A stretch of 64,000 nucleotides of DNA. It comes from Gammaproteobacteria bacterium (GTDB lineage: Bacteria > Pseudomonadota > Gammaproteobacteria > GCA-001735895). The notes beneath the pieces were generated by a model. The model worked only from the letters and a program-made list of their open reading frames with translations. It did not search any database and was not told the origin of the DNA. Of this stretch, positions 8,534 through 17,490 are shown piece by piece. How positions within the stretch are numbered: position 1 is the first letter of the stretch; each line of letters starts with the position of its first letter. The position numbers and the translations under genes are program-made. The DNA lies in contig JABHSO010000189.1 in the NCBI GenBank assembly GCA_018669845.1, positions 1-64,000 on the forward strand, read 5' to 3'.

Positions 8534-9460
8534 TTAGTTATCAGAACACTTATCAGCATCGCCCAATACTGCAGCAGCAAGTTCCTCTTCTTTCTGTTTA
8601 TCAAATTCCATGACTTCAATTTCTCTACGCATTTTAAGAATTTCATCACGCTCTTCCATGCGTTTTTCCCATGCGCCTTCAACTTCTGGAATGCTTAGCT
8701 CACCGTAGAGTACCTGGCGCATTAATTTAAAACCAAACTGCATGAGGGCAATGTCATCATTGCCTACCGCTTCATAGAAGGCTTCCCCAAGTTGATAGGT
8801 TTTACGGAAACTATCGCTGATGACAAAACGACGAAAACGATCCATATCGTAACTGGCCATAAAGAATAGTTGCAGGCTCATTTCTGAAGGTTTGCCAATA
8901 GCAGGACCGGTTGAACGTTTCTTTAGAACGATGACATACCATTCGCGGTTATAGTCGTCATATTCGATGACTCCCTGTTTTTCACGATACTCCTGTACGG
9001 TTTGAGTCTGGTCTTCGTCATGGCCTTTACAATGATCTTCTTTGATTAACAGGAAAGAACGCTCATCGACATTTTTATCAATAGCACGCATTGACATTAA
9101 ACCGGAAGGGTAATAACGACAGGCAGTGGGTCTATTTTCATAAACAGAACAGCCTTCATCGGTCATGAACAGACAGGCACCTGAATCTGTTGTGCGTAAC
9201 TTGATACCGGGCATACCACCCTGATCAAGTTCAAAAGGTACACTATGTTTTGCCAGTACATCTGTTGTGGTAGTGCCCAGATGTTGCTTTAGGCGAATAA
9301 TATCGTACGGTGTCAGTGTGACATTGGCCTGTGCGCAGCAGGCGTTCCAGCAAGAAACGCCTTTGTGACAACGAAATTTAAGCGTGTCATTAGCTTCAAG
9401 TCGAAGAGGTTCAACCGGGCTATCAAAGGGTAAATCAAACTTTTCTGTATCGTCGCTCAT
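8534..9460 (-). CDS. YkgJ-type cysteine-cluster protein
   Basis: A 308-residue protein with the CxxxxxCC cysteine-cluster domain. The N-terminal cluster (FRCHKGVSCWNACC) is followed by further cysteines in ACLFMTDEGCSVYENRPTACRYYPSG, the arrangement of the YkgJ/UPF0153 (zinc- or iron-chelating) family. The C-terminal region (about 180-308) is helical and charged, without a recognised domain. It is the first gene of a two-gene unit with the metallophosphoesterase. Function unknown; metal binding is a family inference. Confidence 0.8.
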   Translation of the reverse strand: MSDDTEKFDLPFDSPVEPLRLEANDTLKFRCHKGVSCWNACCAQANVTLTPYDIIRLKQHLGTTTTDVLAKHSVPFELDQGGMPGIKLRTTDSGACLFMTDEGCSVYENRPTACRYYPSGLMSMRAIDKNVDERSFLLIKEDHCKGHDEDQTQTVQEYREKQGVIEYDDYNREWYVIVLKKRSTGPAIGKPSEMSLQLFFMASYDMDRFRRFVISDSFRKTYQLGEAFYEAVGNDDIALMQFGFKLMRQVLYGELSIPEVEGAWEKRMEERDEILKMRREIEVMEFDKQKEEELAAAVLGDADKCSDN

Positions 9461-9670
9461 GCCGTGCTCATAAAATCAAAAATAAGCGAATAATTATATA
9501 CTAATTATTCTCATTCAGCTATTGAGTAAATTTCTAAAGCTATGTATTGATTTTATGGTTGATTTATAGCGTGAAAATATTTCAATTAATCTGAAATAAT
9601 CTGCTTTACCATTTGTTCTCCTGTATTTAAACTCTTAAAAATAGCAGGCTTAAATACACTGGGAATAATT

Positions 9671-10753
9671 GTGAGTATTACTGAAATTGAAATGTATTTA
9701 GATATTAAAAGTGCAAAAATTCTGGTTGTCGACGATGAATTACACAATTTAGCTTTAATTAATGAAACGCTAAGTCTCAATGGTTATAAACATGTGACTA
9801 CTACTCAGGAACCTGAAAAAGTGGTACAACTTTTTGAATCAGATAATTTTGATTTGATTGTTCTGGATATTAATATGCCGGCTCTGGATGGGTTCGCTGT
9901 GATGGAAAAACTTAAACAAAATGAAAATATAGAAATACCGCCCATTTTGATTTTAACGGCTCAACATATGCAGGATACCATGCTTAGAGCTCTGGAAAGT
10001 GGTGCACGTGATTATGTAACCAAACCGTTTAATGTGAATGAATTTCTGCTACGGGTTCAGAACTTGCTTGAAGTTCAAATGGCGCATAAATACATGCTAA
10101 ACCAGAATGAAATTCTGGAACAAAGGGTAAGAGAAAGGACGCAAGCAATTCATGATACCAGGTTGAAAGTTGTCCGACAGTTAGGCCGTGCTGCTGAATA
10201 TCGAGATAACGAAACGGGTTTACACATTGTCCGTATGAGTAAAATTGCAGTGCTTCTTGCTAAAGCAGTGGGTGTAGATGACTCTCAATGTGAACTAATG
10301 TTACATGCTGTACCCATGCATGATATTGGAAAAATAGGTATACCGGACCATATCTTGTTAAAACCGGGTAAACTTGATTTAGATGAATTTGAAATCATGA
10401 AAACACATGTTCAGATAGGGGCTGATATTCTGTCAGGTGATAGTTCTGATTTGATGATGATGGCGCATAAAATAGCTTTAACGCATCATGAAAAATGGAA
10501 TGGGCAAGGCTACCCAAATTCACTGAAAGGAGAGGAAATTCCCCTTATTGGACGCATAGCTGCATTGGCTGATGTTTTTGATGCACTAACTTCTGAGCGA
10601 GCCTATAAAAAAAGCTGGCCAATTGATGATGCTGTAACATATATAAAAGATCAACGTGGACTCAATTTTGATCCGGTTCTGGTTGATCTCTTTATTCAAA
10701 ATATAGAAGAAATCAAAAAAATTAAAAGAGAATTCGAAGAGCCTGTCATTTAA
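9671..10753 (+). CDS. Response regulator with HD-GYP c-di-GMP phosphodiesterase domain
   Basis: A 360-residue protein with an N-terminal receiver (ILVVDDELHNLALINE, phosphoacceptor Asp in LIVLDINMPALDG, Lys in YVTKPFN), a short coiled linker (NEILEQRVRERTQAIHD) and an HD-GYP domain. The latter keeps HDIGKIGIPDHIL, the HHEKWNGQGYP signature, and ALADVFDALTSERAYK. Such proteins degrade cyclic di-GMP on phosphorylation. The GTG at 9671 is the longest start; an ATG at 9692 would lose seven residues and is possible. It ends 4 bp inside the convergent TPR kinase gene, so antisense overlap is minimal. Confidence 0.88.
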   Translation: MSITEIEMYLDIKSAKILVVDDELHNLALINETLSLNGYKHVTTTQEPEKVVQLFESDNFDLIVLDINMPALDGFAVMEKLKQNENIEIPPILILTAQHMQDTMLRALESGARDYVTKPFNVNEFLLRVQNLLEVQMAHKYMLNQNEILEQRVRERTQAIHDTRLKVVRQLGRAAEYRDNETGLHIVRMSKIAVLLAKAVGVDDSQCELMLHAVPMHDIGKIGIPDHILLKPGKLDLDEFEIMKTHVQIGADILSGDSSDLMMMAHKIALTHHEKWNGQGYPNSLKGEEIPLIGRIAALADVFDALTSERAYKKSWPIDDAVTYIKDQRGLNFDPVLVDLFIQNIEEIKKIKREFEEPVI

Positions 10754-13032
10754 TGTAAAGCATAGCGGTATTTGATGCCCATATGTTTAGATATAATCGA
10801 TAGTAATTCATTATTGTTAATAGGTTTGGTCAGGAAATCATCAAAACCATCTTTTAAAGCATTCTGTTTTACTTCTTCGAATGCACTGGCAGTGAGCGCT
10901 ATTATGGGAATGTTACGACCTTGTTCATAAGTTCTTATAATTTTTAAAGCTTCATTTCCATCCATGGTTGGTAAATGAATATCCATTAAAATGCAGTCAG
11001 GTTTATATTTTTTGAATTGATAAACTGCATTTTGACCATCATCTGCAGATATAATTCTAAAACCAATTGGTTTCAATAATTCTTCCAGTAGTTTTCTGTT
11101 ATGCAGGCTATCATCAACTATTAAAATTGTTTTTGTATCTACTGTATCAAATAAACCTGTAATCGGAACTTTATGATTTCCAGATAAAATATTTTTTTCT
11201 GCAATAGCTCTGAAGGGCAATGTGAATCTGATAGTAGTTCCTTTATCAACAATACTGTTTACTGATATTTCACCCCCCATTATGTTGATAAATTTCTTAC
11301 TAATTGTTAAGCCTAACCCAGTGCCCTCCTGGATAAGTTTCCCGGAAGTGGTTTGGTTGAATGGGGTAAATAATTTGGGTAAGTCTTCTGCATTAATTCC
11401 AATGCCTGTATCACTTACTTCAAATTTTAAAGAACTTTTTGATAATTTAATTGACAGTGAAACAGTTCCTTTTACAGTGAATTTAATTGCATTACTGAGT
11501 AAATTTATCAATATTTGTTTTAACTTGATTTCATCAGCGTGAATGATTGCAGGTATGTCAGGGTCTATATTGATTATAAATTCAAGATCCTTAGATTGAG
11601 CTTTAGGGTGTAGCATTTCAACTAATGTTCTGAATAGATAGTTTATATCAAAATCTGATTCATTGAGAGAAACCCGGTCAGCTTCTATTTTTGACAGATC
11701 AAGAATATTATTAATTAAGACTAGTAAAAACTCACTGCTTTCCTGAATTATTCTGATGTATTCTTTTTGTTTTTCGGCAGGTAAACTGTACATGGTTAAG
11801 AGTTGTGTGAAACCTAGTATGGAGTTCATAGGAGTGCGTAACTCATGTGACATGTTGGCCAGGAAAACTGACTTGGCCTTGTTAGCTGTTTCGGCTGCTT
11901 CTTTAGCTTTTGCAAGCTCATTATTTTTTATACGTTGCAGTTCAGCTTCCTGTTTTAAAACTTCAGCTTCGTGAGTGACTTGCAATGTTTTAAGTCTTTC
12001 ATCAGCTTGCTCGCTATGAAAATCTTCTTTAATGCGTTGAAATAACTTGTAGTGTTTTAGCGCCTTTTTGTAATCACCTTTACTTTCATTGAGCTGTGCT
12101 AAACGTTCATGACATCTATGTTGGGCCTCATAATTATTAATTTCTTCTGCGATACTGATCGTTTTCTGAAGAGTCGCATATTCCTTTTTGCTATCACTTT
12201 GATACTGATACAAATAACTGAGTTGAATGAGAGACTGTACTTTATCGTATGTGAAGTTTAATTTGTCAGCTAGTTTAAATGCTTCACTAAAACATTCATG
12301 AGCTTGCTCATATTTGTGTGTATTAAGGTAGATTTTTCCTTTTACAATATATGAGAAAGCGCTGTATTCGCACTCATTATTCTCCTTAATAATGTCAAAG
12401 GCCTGATTTGATGACTCAGATGCTTTATTGTAATCATGTAGTTCAATATAAACATTTGCAATATTAAGGTGTGATGCGACGATACCTGGGTAGACATTTA
12501 GTTGTTTAAATAGATTTAGGCTTTTGTCATAGCAGGATTGTGCCTCTTTGTAGTTACCGCTTCGAAAGTACACAACTCCCATATTGATGTAAGCATTGGC
12601 TTCTGACTTTATATTATTTATAGGGTGAGCTACTTTGATAGCTTCCAGATAACAGTTCAAACATTCAGGCAGATTTCCCATGCGTGAATGATTGACACCC
12701 AAATGAATATATATATTGGATAGTTCATCCTGTAGGTGAAGTTTATTAAAAAGCACGGTGGATTCGTATAATAAAGAGCTGGTTTTAGCATATTCATTAT
12801 ATTTTTCGTAATAAAGAGCAAGCCCTTTTAGAGAAAAGGCTAAACCTTTGTCGTAATGATGTTTTTGATATTGGCTAGTAGTGGAGAGTTTTTTTGCAAG
12901 CTTGAAATATCGCCTGGCTTTTGCCTGATCCAGACTGATGATTTTGAAGGCTAAATCATTCAGAAGATCAATTTTTTGAGTACCACTTGAATTTTTAAGC
13001 TGCTTTTCAAGTTCTAAAATTTTACTATTCAC
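10750..13032 (-). CDS. TPR-containing hybrid histidine kinase
   Basis: A 760-residue soluble kinase. Residues about 20-335 are tetratricopeptide-like helical repeats (for example AYINMGVVYFRSGNYKEAQ and ASHLNIANVYIELHDYNKA). A coiled coil (340-385) leads to HisKA with His396 in MSHELRTPMNSILGF, then an HATPase domain (ILINLLSNAIKF, DTGIGI, GTGLGLTISKKFI) and a C-terminal receiver (ILIVDDSLHNRKLLEELL, Asp in CILMDIHLPTMDG). There is no transmembrane helix, so it senses an intracellular cue, probably through protein partners of the TPR array. It converges with the HD-GYP regulator, a plausible functional partner. Confidence 0.88.
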   Translation of the reverse strand: MNSKILELEKQLKNSSGTQKIDLLNDLAFKIISLDQAKARRYFKLAKKLSTTSQYQKHHYDKGLAFSLKGLALYYEKYNEYAKTSSLLYESTVLFNKLHLQDELSNIYIHLGVNHSRMGNLPECLNCYLEAIKVAHPINNIKSEANAYINMGVVYFRSGNYKEAQSCYDKSLNLFKQLNVYPGIVASHLNIANVYIELHDYNKASESSNQAFDIIKENNECEYSAFSYIVKGKIYLNTHKYEQAHECFSEAFKLADKLNFTYDKVQSLIQLSYLYQYQSDSKKEYATLQKTISIAEEINNYEAQHRCHERLAQLNESKGDYKKALKHYKLFQRIKEDFHSEQADERLKTLQVTHEAEVLKQEAELQRIKNNELAKAKEAAETANKAKSVFLANMSHELRTPMNSILGFTQLLTMYSLPAEKQKEYIRIIQESSEFLLVLINNILDLSKIEADRVSLNESDFDINYLFRTLVEMLHPKAQSKDLEFIINIDPDIPAIIHADEIKLKQILINLLSNAIKFTVKGTVSLSIKLSKSSLKFEVSDTGIGINAEDLPKLFTPFNQTTSGKLIQEGTGLGLTISKKFINIMGGEISVNSIVDKGTTIRFTLPFRAIAEKNILSGNHKVPITGLFDTVDTKTILIVDDSLHNRKLLEELLKPIGFRIISADDGQNAVYQFKKYKPDCILMDIHLPTMDGNEALKIIRTYEQGRNIPIIALTASAFEEVKQNALKDGFDDFLTKPINNNELLSIISKHMGIKYRYALH

Positions 13033-13113
13033 CGTCTCATACCGTGAGAATTTAATTAATAGTGACTTTAGAAGAATGTTTAGCTTCTGTAAATACTTAA
13101 TTTAATGATAAAG

Positions 13114-13145
13114 AAGCCAGCCATCACATAGTTAATGGCTGGCTT
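13114..13145 (-). terminator. Rho-independent terminator of the small exported peptide gene
   Basis: A perfect 11-bp stem (AAGCCAGCCAT / ATGGCTGGCTT, 10-nt loop) lies 62 bp beyond the stop of the 13208-13462 gene. On the minus strand it is followed by CTTTATCATT, moderately T-rich. Confidence 0.65.
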
Positions 13146-13207
13146 AAATTATGTGGGTTTAAAAGTTAATTTGATTTATACAGGGTAGGGCTTTCAAGAG
13201 TAGAAAG

Positions 13208-13462
13208 CTATGCATTACCAAATAACAGTCCCCACCAGCTGTCTAAACCAAAAACTCCGGAACCACTACCGTCCTGACCGTCACTTCCCCCTGCAACCAG
13301 TATAGCTTTTTCACCGGTATCTCTAAGATCTGTCAATATTAGGCTGTCACTAAAAGCTAAGTTCTTATCAAAACCTGTTTCAAGCTGAATCTGACTCGCA
13401 TTTAAGGTGGTTACTGAAAGAGTGGATAAAGAAAGTGCTAAAGCTAAAGTTGTAATTTTCAT
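13208..13462 (-). CDS. Small exported Gly/Ser-rich peptide, unknown function
   Basis: An 84-residue protein with a signal peptide (MKITTLALALSLSTLSVTTLNA). The mature part of about 60 residues has a glycine/serine/aspartate stretch (VAGGSDGQDGSGSGVFG) and ends in a hydrophobic LDSWWGLLFGNA. GGAG lies just upstream of the ATG. It has its own promoter and a strong terminator, so it is a real single-gene unit. I do not recognise the family. The double-glycine and hydrophobic tail invite comparison with secreted peptides or surface adhesins, but nothing confirms this. Confidence 0.6.
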   Translation of the reverse strand: MKITTLALALSLSTLSVTTLNASQIQLETGFDKNLAFSDSLILTDLRDTGEKAILVAGGSDGQDGSGSGVFGLDSWWGLLFGNA

Positions 13463-13543
13463 GAGATTATCTCCAATATATTTAATTTTAATTCAACCAG
13501 GTAAATCGGAAACCAATTAAGAACTACAACCAATTCGCTATTA

Positions 13544-13572
13544 AGAGTATTTAACTTAAAGTATTTTGTCAA
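13544..13572 (-). promoter_or_regulatory. Sigma-70-type promoter for the small exported peptide
   Basis: Minus-strand TTGACA (13567-13572) and TACTCT (13544-13549) separated by 17 bp, about 80 bp upstream of the start codon at 13462. The -35 is consensus, the -10 is weaker. Confidence 0.45.
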
Positions 13573-13658
13573 ATAAGCATCATAAGTAACTAATATATTG
13601 TAAGTTAATATTTATCAGTGAAACTTAAAAGGGGTCAATATTAAATTCTAAGACAAAA

Positions 13659-13692
13659 AAAAGCCCGAACATCTTTCGATGTCCGGGCTTTT
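13659..13692 (-). terminator. Strong terminator after aprA
   Basis: A stem of 15 bp with one mismatch (AAAAGCCCG..CATC / GATG..CGGGCTTTT), 4-nt loop TTTC. On the minus strand it ends in an eight-T run, placed 75 bp after the aprA stop. It also carries TTTT on the plus strand, so it may work in both directions. Confidence 0.85.
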
Positions 13693-13767
13693 GAACTCTA
13701 TAGCTCAACCTTCTCGGCCATCCATGGCCTTCAGGTCATAAGTACATCCTGTACAAAAAGTAATTGC

Positions 13768-15750
13768 TTACTTGAACAGCTTAGACTTGTCGACTAGATC
13801 AACGTGTGCACGCTTGAAGCATGTCCACTTACCAGTTTCTTTGTCATAAATAGAGTTAACGAAGCAATGCCAGTTTTCTTCGTCGACAAAGTTCTTGTCT
13901 GCACGATAGTAGAAACCAGGGTAACGAGATTCCTGACGGAATTCGATGTGCTTCATGTGAGCTTCAGCAGTTAAGATTCTGTGATAATTTTCCCATGCAC
14001 GAAGTAATTCGTGAAGGTCTTTAGCACGCATCTTCATAGCGTCTTCTTTCAGCATGTCCAGCTTCTCACCAGCAACTTTCAGCATTTCTGCGTTAGTTGT
14101 GTAGTAAGTTGCAACACCCGCTACATACTCGTCCATGATCTTCTGTAAACGGAACTGAAGCATCTTAGGAGTGATGTAGTTAGGATTAACGTCGATTGCA
14201 GTTGTGTAATCTTTGAACTCAAGGAAAGTTTTAACTGGCTGGTAGATAGCATCAACCAGTGTATCAACGTCTGTATCCAGTTCAGGAGTGAAATCAGCGT
14301 TATCCAGGCAGTACTTAACCATAGACTTAGCACACATACGTCCTTCAGCATGAGAACCTGAAGAGAATTTGTGTCCAGAAGCACCAACACCGTCACCAGC
14401 TGTGAACAGACCACTAACCGTAGTCATACCACGGTAGCCCCAGTTCCAACCAGAAGGAAGGTGAGAAGGTACGCCTTCTTCAGTTTCTGTAGTTGGCGCG
14501 CCAACATCAGTAGGACCTGAAGTCCAGATACCACAACAACCAGAGTGAGAACCTAACAGGTAAGGTTCAGTAGGCATCAATTCTGAGTTCTTCTTCTCAG
14601 GCTCGATGTTCTCACCAACCCATACGCCACATTGGCCAACACACATATCAAGGAAATCTTCCCATGCTTCAGCTTCAAGATGCTTTACTTCACGTGGAGA
14701 CAAAGTTTCGCGCAAATTGGCAAGAGCTGTAACAGTATCCATATAGATAGGACCGTTACCGTCTTTCATTTCTTTCAGCATTAAGTGGTTACGTAAGCAA
14801 GAAGCAGGAACAGCAGCCTGACCATAAGGAGGATAGTCATTCAGCATGTCTTTGTTCTTGTCCATGTAAACTTCGCCGAAAGCGTTAGTTGCTTTAGCTT
14901 TGAACAGTAAGAACCATGCGCCAACAGGACCGTAACCGTCTTTAAAACGAGTAGGTACGAAGCGATTTTCCATCAGTGTTAACTCAGCGCCTGCTTCAGC
15001 AGCCATTGAGTATGTAGAACCTGCGTTCCATACTGGATACCATGCACGACCTGTTCCCTCACCAACTGAACGAGGACGGAAGATGTTTACACAACCACCA
15101 GCCGCTAACAGAATAGCTTTAGCAGTGTATACAACGATTTTGTTTTCACGAGTTGAGAAACCTACCGCACCAGCGATACGTGAAGGATCGTTCTTGTCGT
15201 TAATCAGTTTAACGATGAAGATACGCTCTTCGATGTTCTCGATACCCAGTGATTTCTTTGCAGCTTCTGCAACGATCCACTTGTAAGACTCACCGTTGAT
15301 CATGATCTGCCATTTACCAGAACGTACAGGCTTTCCGCCGTCTGCTAATGGAGCCATACCTTTAGAACCGTCGAAACGCTCTCCGTTCTCGTCAGTTTTC
15401 CAAATAGGCAGTCCCCATTCTTCAAACAGATGCACAGATTCGTCAACATGACGACCTAAGTCGTATGCCAGATCGTCACGTGTAATACCCATAAGGTCGT
15501 TAGAAACCATACGTGCATAATCAGCTGGATCTTGCTCATCACCAATGTAAGTGTTGATTGCAGACAGACCCTGTGCAACAGCACCAGAACGATCCATAGC
15601 TGCTTTATCAACTAGTTTAATTTTAAGGTCGGTACCTTTTGCCCACTGCATAATTTCAAATGCAGCACCACAGTTGGCCATTCCGCCACCAATCATCAGA
15701 ATGTCGACTGTTTCTTCGACAACTACTGGATTTCCAAATTCACCTGCCAT
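13768..15750 (-). CDS. aprA: Adenylylsulfate (APS) reductase, alpha subunit
   Basis: A 660-residue FAD subunit of dissimilatory APS reductase, which interconverts APS and sulfite plus AMP in the cytoplasm. The N-terminal FAD-binding motif is VDILMIGGGMANCGAAFEI; later landmarks are KLVDKAAMDRSGAVAQGLSAINTYIG, a substrate-region LLAAGGCVNIFRPRSVGEGTGR and GLFTAGDGVGASGHKFSSGSHAEGR. Length matches the family. In sulfur oxidisers the enzyme runs towards APS formation, followed by Sat. It is second in an aprB-aprA operon (16 bp gap) and ends at a strong terminator; no sat, aprM, qmo or dsr gene is in the window. Confidence 0.97.
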   Translation of the reverse strand: MAGEFGNPVVVEETVDILMIGGGMANCGAAFEIMQWAKGTDLKIKLVDKAAMDRSGAVAQGLSAINTYIGDEQDPADYARMVSNDLMGITRDDLAYDLGRHVDESVHLFEEWGLPIWKTDENGERFDGSKGMAPLADGGKPVRSGKWQIMINGESYKWIVAEAAKKSLGIENIEERIFIVKLINDKNDPSRIAGAVGFSTRENKIVVYTAKAILLAAGGCVNIFRPRSVGEGTGRAWYPVWNAGSTYSMAAEAGAELTLMENRFVPTRFKDGYGPVGAWFLLFKAKATNAFGEVYMDKNKDMLNDYPPYGQAAVPASCLRNHLMLKEMKDGNGPIYMDTVTALANLRETLSPREVKHLEAEAWEDFLDMCVGQCGVWVGENIEPEKKNSELMPTEPYLLGSHSGCCGIWTSGPTDVGAPTTETEEGVPSHLPSGWNWGYRGMTTVSGLFTAGDGVGASGHKFSSGSHAEGRMCAKSMVKYCLDNADFTPELDTDVDTLVDAIYQPVKTFLEFKDYTTAIDVNPNYITPKMLQFRLQKIMDEYVAGVATYYTTNAEMLKVAGEKLDMLKEDAMKMRAKDLHELLRAWENYHRILTAEAHMKHIEFRQESRYPGFYYRADKNFVDEENWHCFVNSIYDKETGKWTCFKRAHVDLVDKSKLFK

Positions 15751-15766
15751 AATTATATTCCTCAGG

Positions 15767-16234
15767 TTATAGGTTAATTAATTCATCAGGATTACCTTCA
15801 CGGTAACCATTATGTGTGCAGAAGAAACGATTCTCTTCAATCTTCGACATATCTGCTTCTGGCTTGCCAGCATATGGTTCGATAGAACCTTCAGCAGTAG
15901 TACGGATTGGGAATTTGAAACGCTTCATAGTTCCGTTACGGAACTTGATAGTCCACATAATTGAATCGGTACCACGTAATGGCTGAACAGATCCGCCAAG
16001 AGGTACAACGTCAGCATAGTGACGACATTCGATAGCATTCTGAGGACAGATCTTAACGCAGGAATAACATTCCCAGCACTGCTCAGGCTCCTGGTTATAA
16101 GCTTTCATGGCATGACCGGTATCAGAACCGTCCATATCAAGCTTCATTAAATCGTGAGGGCAGATGTACATGCAAGCAGTCTTATCTTGACCCTTACAAC
16201 CATCGCACTTTTCGGTACGTACAAATGTAGGCAT
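15767..16234 (-). CDS. aprB: Adenylylsulfate (APS) reductase, beta subunit
   Basis: A 155-residue iron-sulfur subunit carrying two [4Fe-4S] clusters that pass electrons to or from AprA. The cysteine motifs are CDGCKGQDKTACMYICPHDL (residues 10-29) and CWECYSCVKICPQNAIECR (about 54-72). The C-terminal tail (about 90-155) is the extension that wraps around AprA in known structures. It is the first gene of aprBA, with AGGAG 7 bp before the ATG. The 350-bp region upstream has two related 20-bp palindromes and two FNR-like boxes, so expression is probably under dedicated control. Confidence 0.96.
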   Translation of the reverse strand: MPTFVRTEKCDGCKGQDKTACMYICPHDLMKLDMDGSDTGHAMKAYNQEPEQCWECYSCVKICPQNAIECRHYADVVPLGGSVQPLRGTDSIMWTIKFRNGTMKRFKFPIRTTAEGSIEPYAGKPEADMSKIEENRFFCTHNGYREGNPDELINL

Positions 16235-16253
16235 TAATTATCTCCTAATAGTT

Positions 16254-16273
16254 TTTATTACTGCAGTAATAAA
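16254..16273. promoter_or_regulatory. aprBA-proximal 20-bp perfect palindrome
   Basis: TTTATTACTGCAGTAATAAA is a perfect palindrome ending 20 bp upstream of the aprB start. Its core ATTACT-NN-AGTAAT (with NN = GC) recurs in the distal palindrome at 16437-16456, as expected of two sites for one dimeric regulator. Lying in the leader, it could also fold in RNA. Confidence 0.55.
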
Positions 16274-16436
16274 TATCGATACTTGAAACAGGATTATTTC
16301 AACTTTCAATAACTGTTGTGTAACGCTGAATTAAGCGTAAAACTCAGCTCTAGCATTACTAAACGCGAGGTAGAATATCCCTTTTAACGGAGAATTCAAC
16401 ACGTTTTATCTTGTGGCGTCATAAGTCAGATTTATT

Positions 16437-16456
16437 TATATTACTTAAGTAATATA
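16437..16456. promoter_or_regulatory. aprBA-distal 20-bp perfect palindrome
   Basis: TATATTACTTAAGTAATATA is a perfect palindrome about 200 bp upstream of aprB. It shares the hexamer half-site ATTACT/AGTAAT with the proximal palindrome at 16254-16273; the centres are 183 bp apart. A lone half-site ATTACT also occurs at 16355-16360 between them. Confidence 0.55.
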
Positions 16457-16524
16457 TGGATGCTGAAAGGTTTATACCACTTGAATAAGGAGGGGCTAAA
16501 TAGGGCTAGAAAAAGGGATTTTTT

Positions 16525-16538
16525 ATGATTTAAGTCAA
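16525..16538. promoter_or_regulatory. FNR/ANR-like half-conserved box
   Basis: ATGATTTAAGTCAA compared with the consensus TTGAT-N4-ATCAA has two mismatches. It lies between suhB and aprB, about 290 bp upstream of aprB. Confidence 0.3.
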
Positions 16539-16562
16539 GTTACCTATAAAATTTATTTGGGT

Positions 16563-16576
16563 TTGACTTAGATCAA
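16563..16576. promoter_or_regulatory. FNR/ANR-like box upstream of aprBA
   Basis: TTGACTTAGATCAA matches TTGAT-N4-ATCAA at nine of ten defined positions. It lies 13 bp past the suhB stop and about 330 bp upstream of aprB, which is far for direct control unless the apr promoter is distal. Confidence 0.4.
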
Positions 16577-16588
16577 TTAACCCTCAAA

Positions 16589-17386
16589 TCAGGCTTTAAT
16601 GGACTCTGTCAGGTGAGGTTGGAGTTTACGTGTTAGGTCGGCAAATATTTTTGGGTTGCCAGCAACAATATTACCCGTCTCTAGAAAATTTTCATTACCG
16701 CTAAAATCACCCACCAGACCTCCGGCTTCACGAATGATTAAAGAGCCTGCTGCCATATCCCAGGGTTGCAGGCCAATTTCCCAGAAAGCATCCAGGCGAC
16801 CTGCAGCCACGTAGGCCAGGTCAAGAGCAGCAGAGCCCGCACGTCTGATATCGCCAGCCTGACCAAAGAAGTCAGCAAACATCGATTGAAAAGCCGGTAA
16901 ATGCTGTTTTTGTTTAAAAGGAAAACCAGTACCTAGTAACGCGCCTTTTATGTTGACGGGTTTGGTGACTCGAATTCGTCGGTTATTCAATGTTGCACCA
17001 TCTCCTCGACTGGCGCTGAAGAGCTCCTGTTTCATCGGGTCGTAGATTACAGCCTGCTCTAGCCTTCCTTTATGAGCGAGGGCAATAGAAACTGCAAAGT
17101 GAGGGAATCCGTGTAAGAAATTTGTCGTGCCATCGAGTGGATCAATAATCCACTGGTATTCACTATCGCCCTGAGCTCCTGATTCTTCAGCCAGAATGCT
17201 GTGATCAGGATAAGCCTTCAACAATGTTTCGATGATTTTATGCTCGGCATTGCGATCAACCTGGGTGACAAAATCATTGGTATCTTTCGATTCTATCTCA
17301 AGATTAGGGATGTTGTTAACCTGACGCGAAATGTAATCACCCGCTGCATGGGCAGCACGAATTGCAATATTTAGCATGGGTTGCAT
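16589..17386 (-). CDS. suhB: Inositol-1-monophosphatase family protein SuhB
   Basis: A 265-residue Mg-dependent phosphatase of the SuhB type, which also acts in rRNA antitermination in enterics. Motifs: EESG (metal ligand Glu), WIIDPLDGTTNFLHGFPHFAVSIAL (DPLDGT metal/phosphate motif) and WDMAAGSLIIREAGGLVGDFSG. The N-terminus MQPMLNIAIRAAHAAGDYI matches SuhB closely, fixing the start at 17386. It is divergent from trmJ, as in many Gammaproteobacteria, which supports orthology. The intergenic region between the two contains a CACGAAG repeat element. Confidence 0.92.
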   Translation of the reverse strand: MQPMLNIAIRAAHAAGDYISRQVNNIPNLEIESKDTNDFVTQVDRNAEHKIIETLLKAYPDHSILAEESGAQGDSEYQWIIDPLDGTTNFLHGFPHFAVSIALAHKGRLEQAVIYDPMKQELFSASRGDGATLNNRRIRVTKPVNIKGALLGTGFPFKQKQHLPAFQSMFADFFGQAGDIRRAGSAALDLAYVAAGRLDAFWEIGLQPWDMAAGSLIIREAGGLVGDFSGNENFLETGNIVAGNPKIFADLTRKLQPHLTESIKA

Positions 17387-17490
17387 TAGAGTTAACCTGG
17401 CGGAGAGATGAAAGAGCCGCGCAGTCTATCAAAACTGGCATTTTAATAAAGAGAAAAGATGATAGCGGTAGGTTTAAAGAGGAAAAGATA

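Noticed and set aside
13720-13760. Small palindromes GGCCATCCATGGCC and GTACATCCTGTAC between aprA and its terminator
   Set aside because: Very short stems in the 3-prime untranslated region; not distinguishable from chance.
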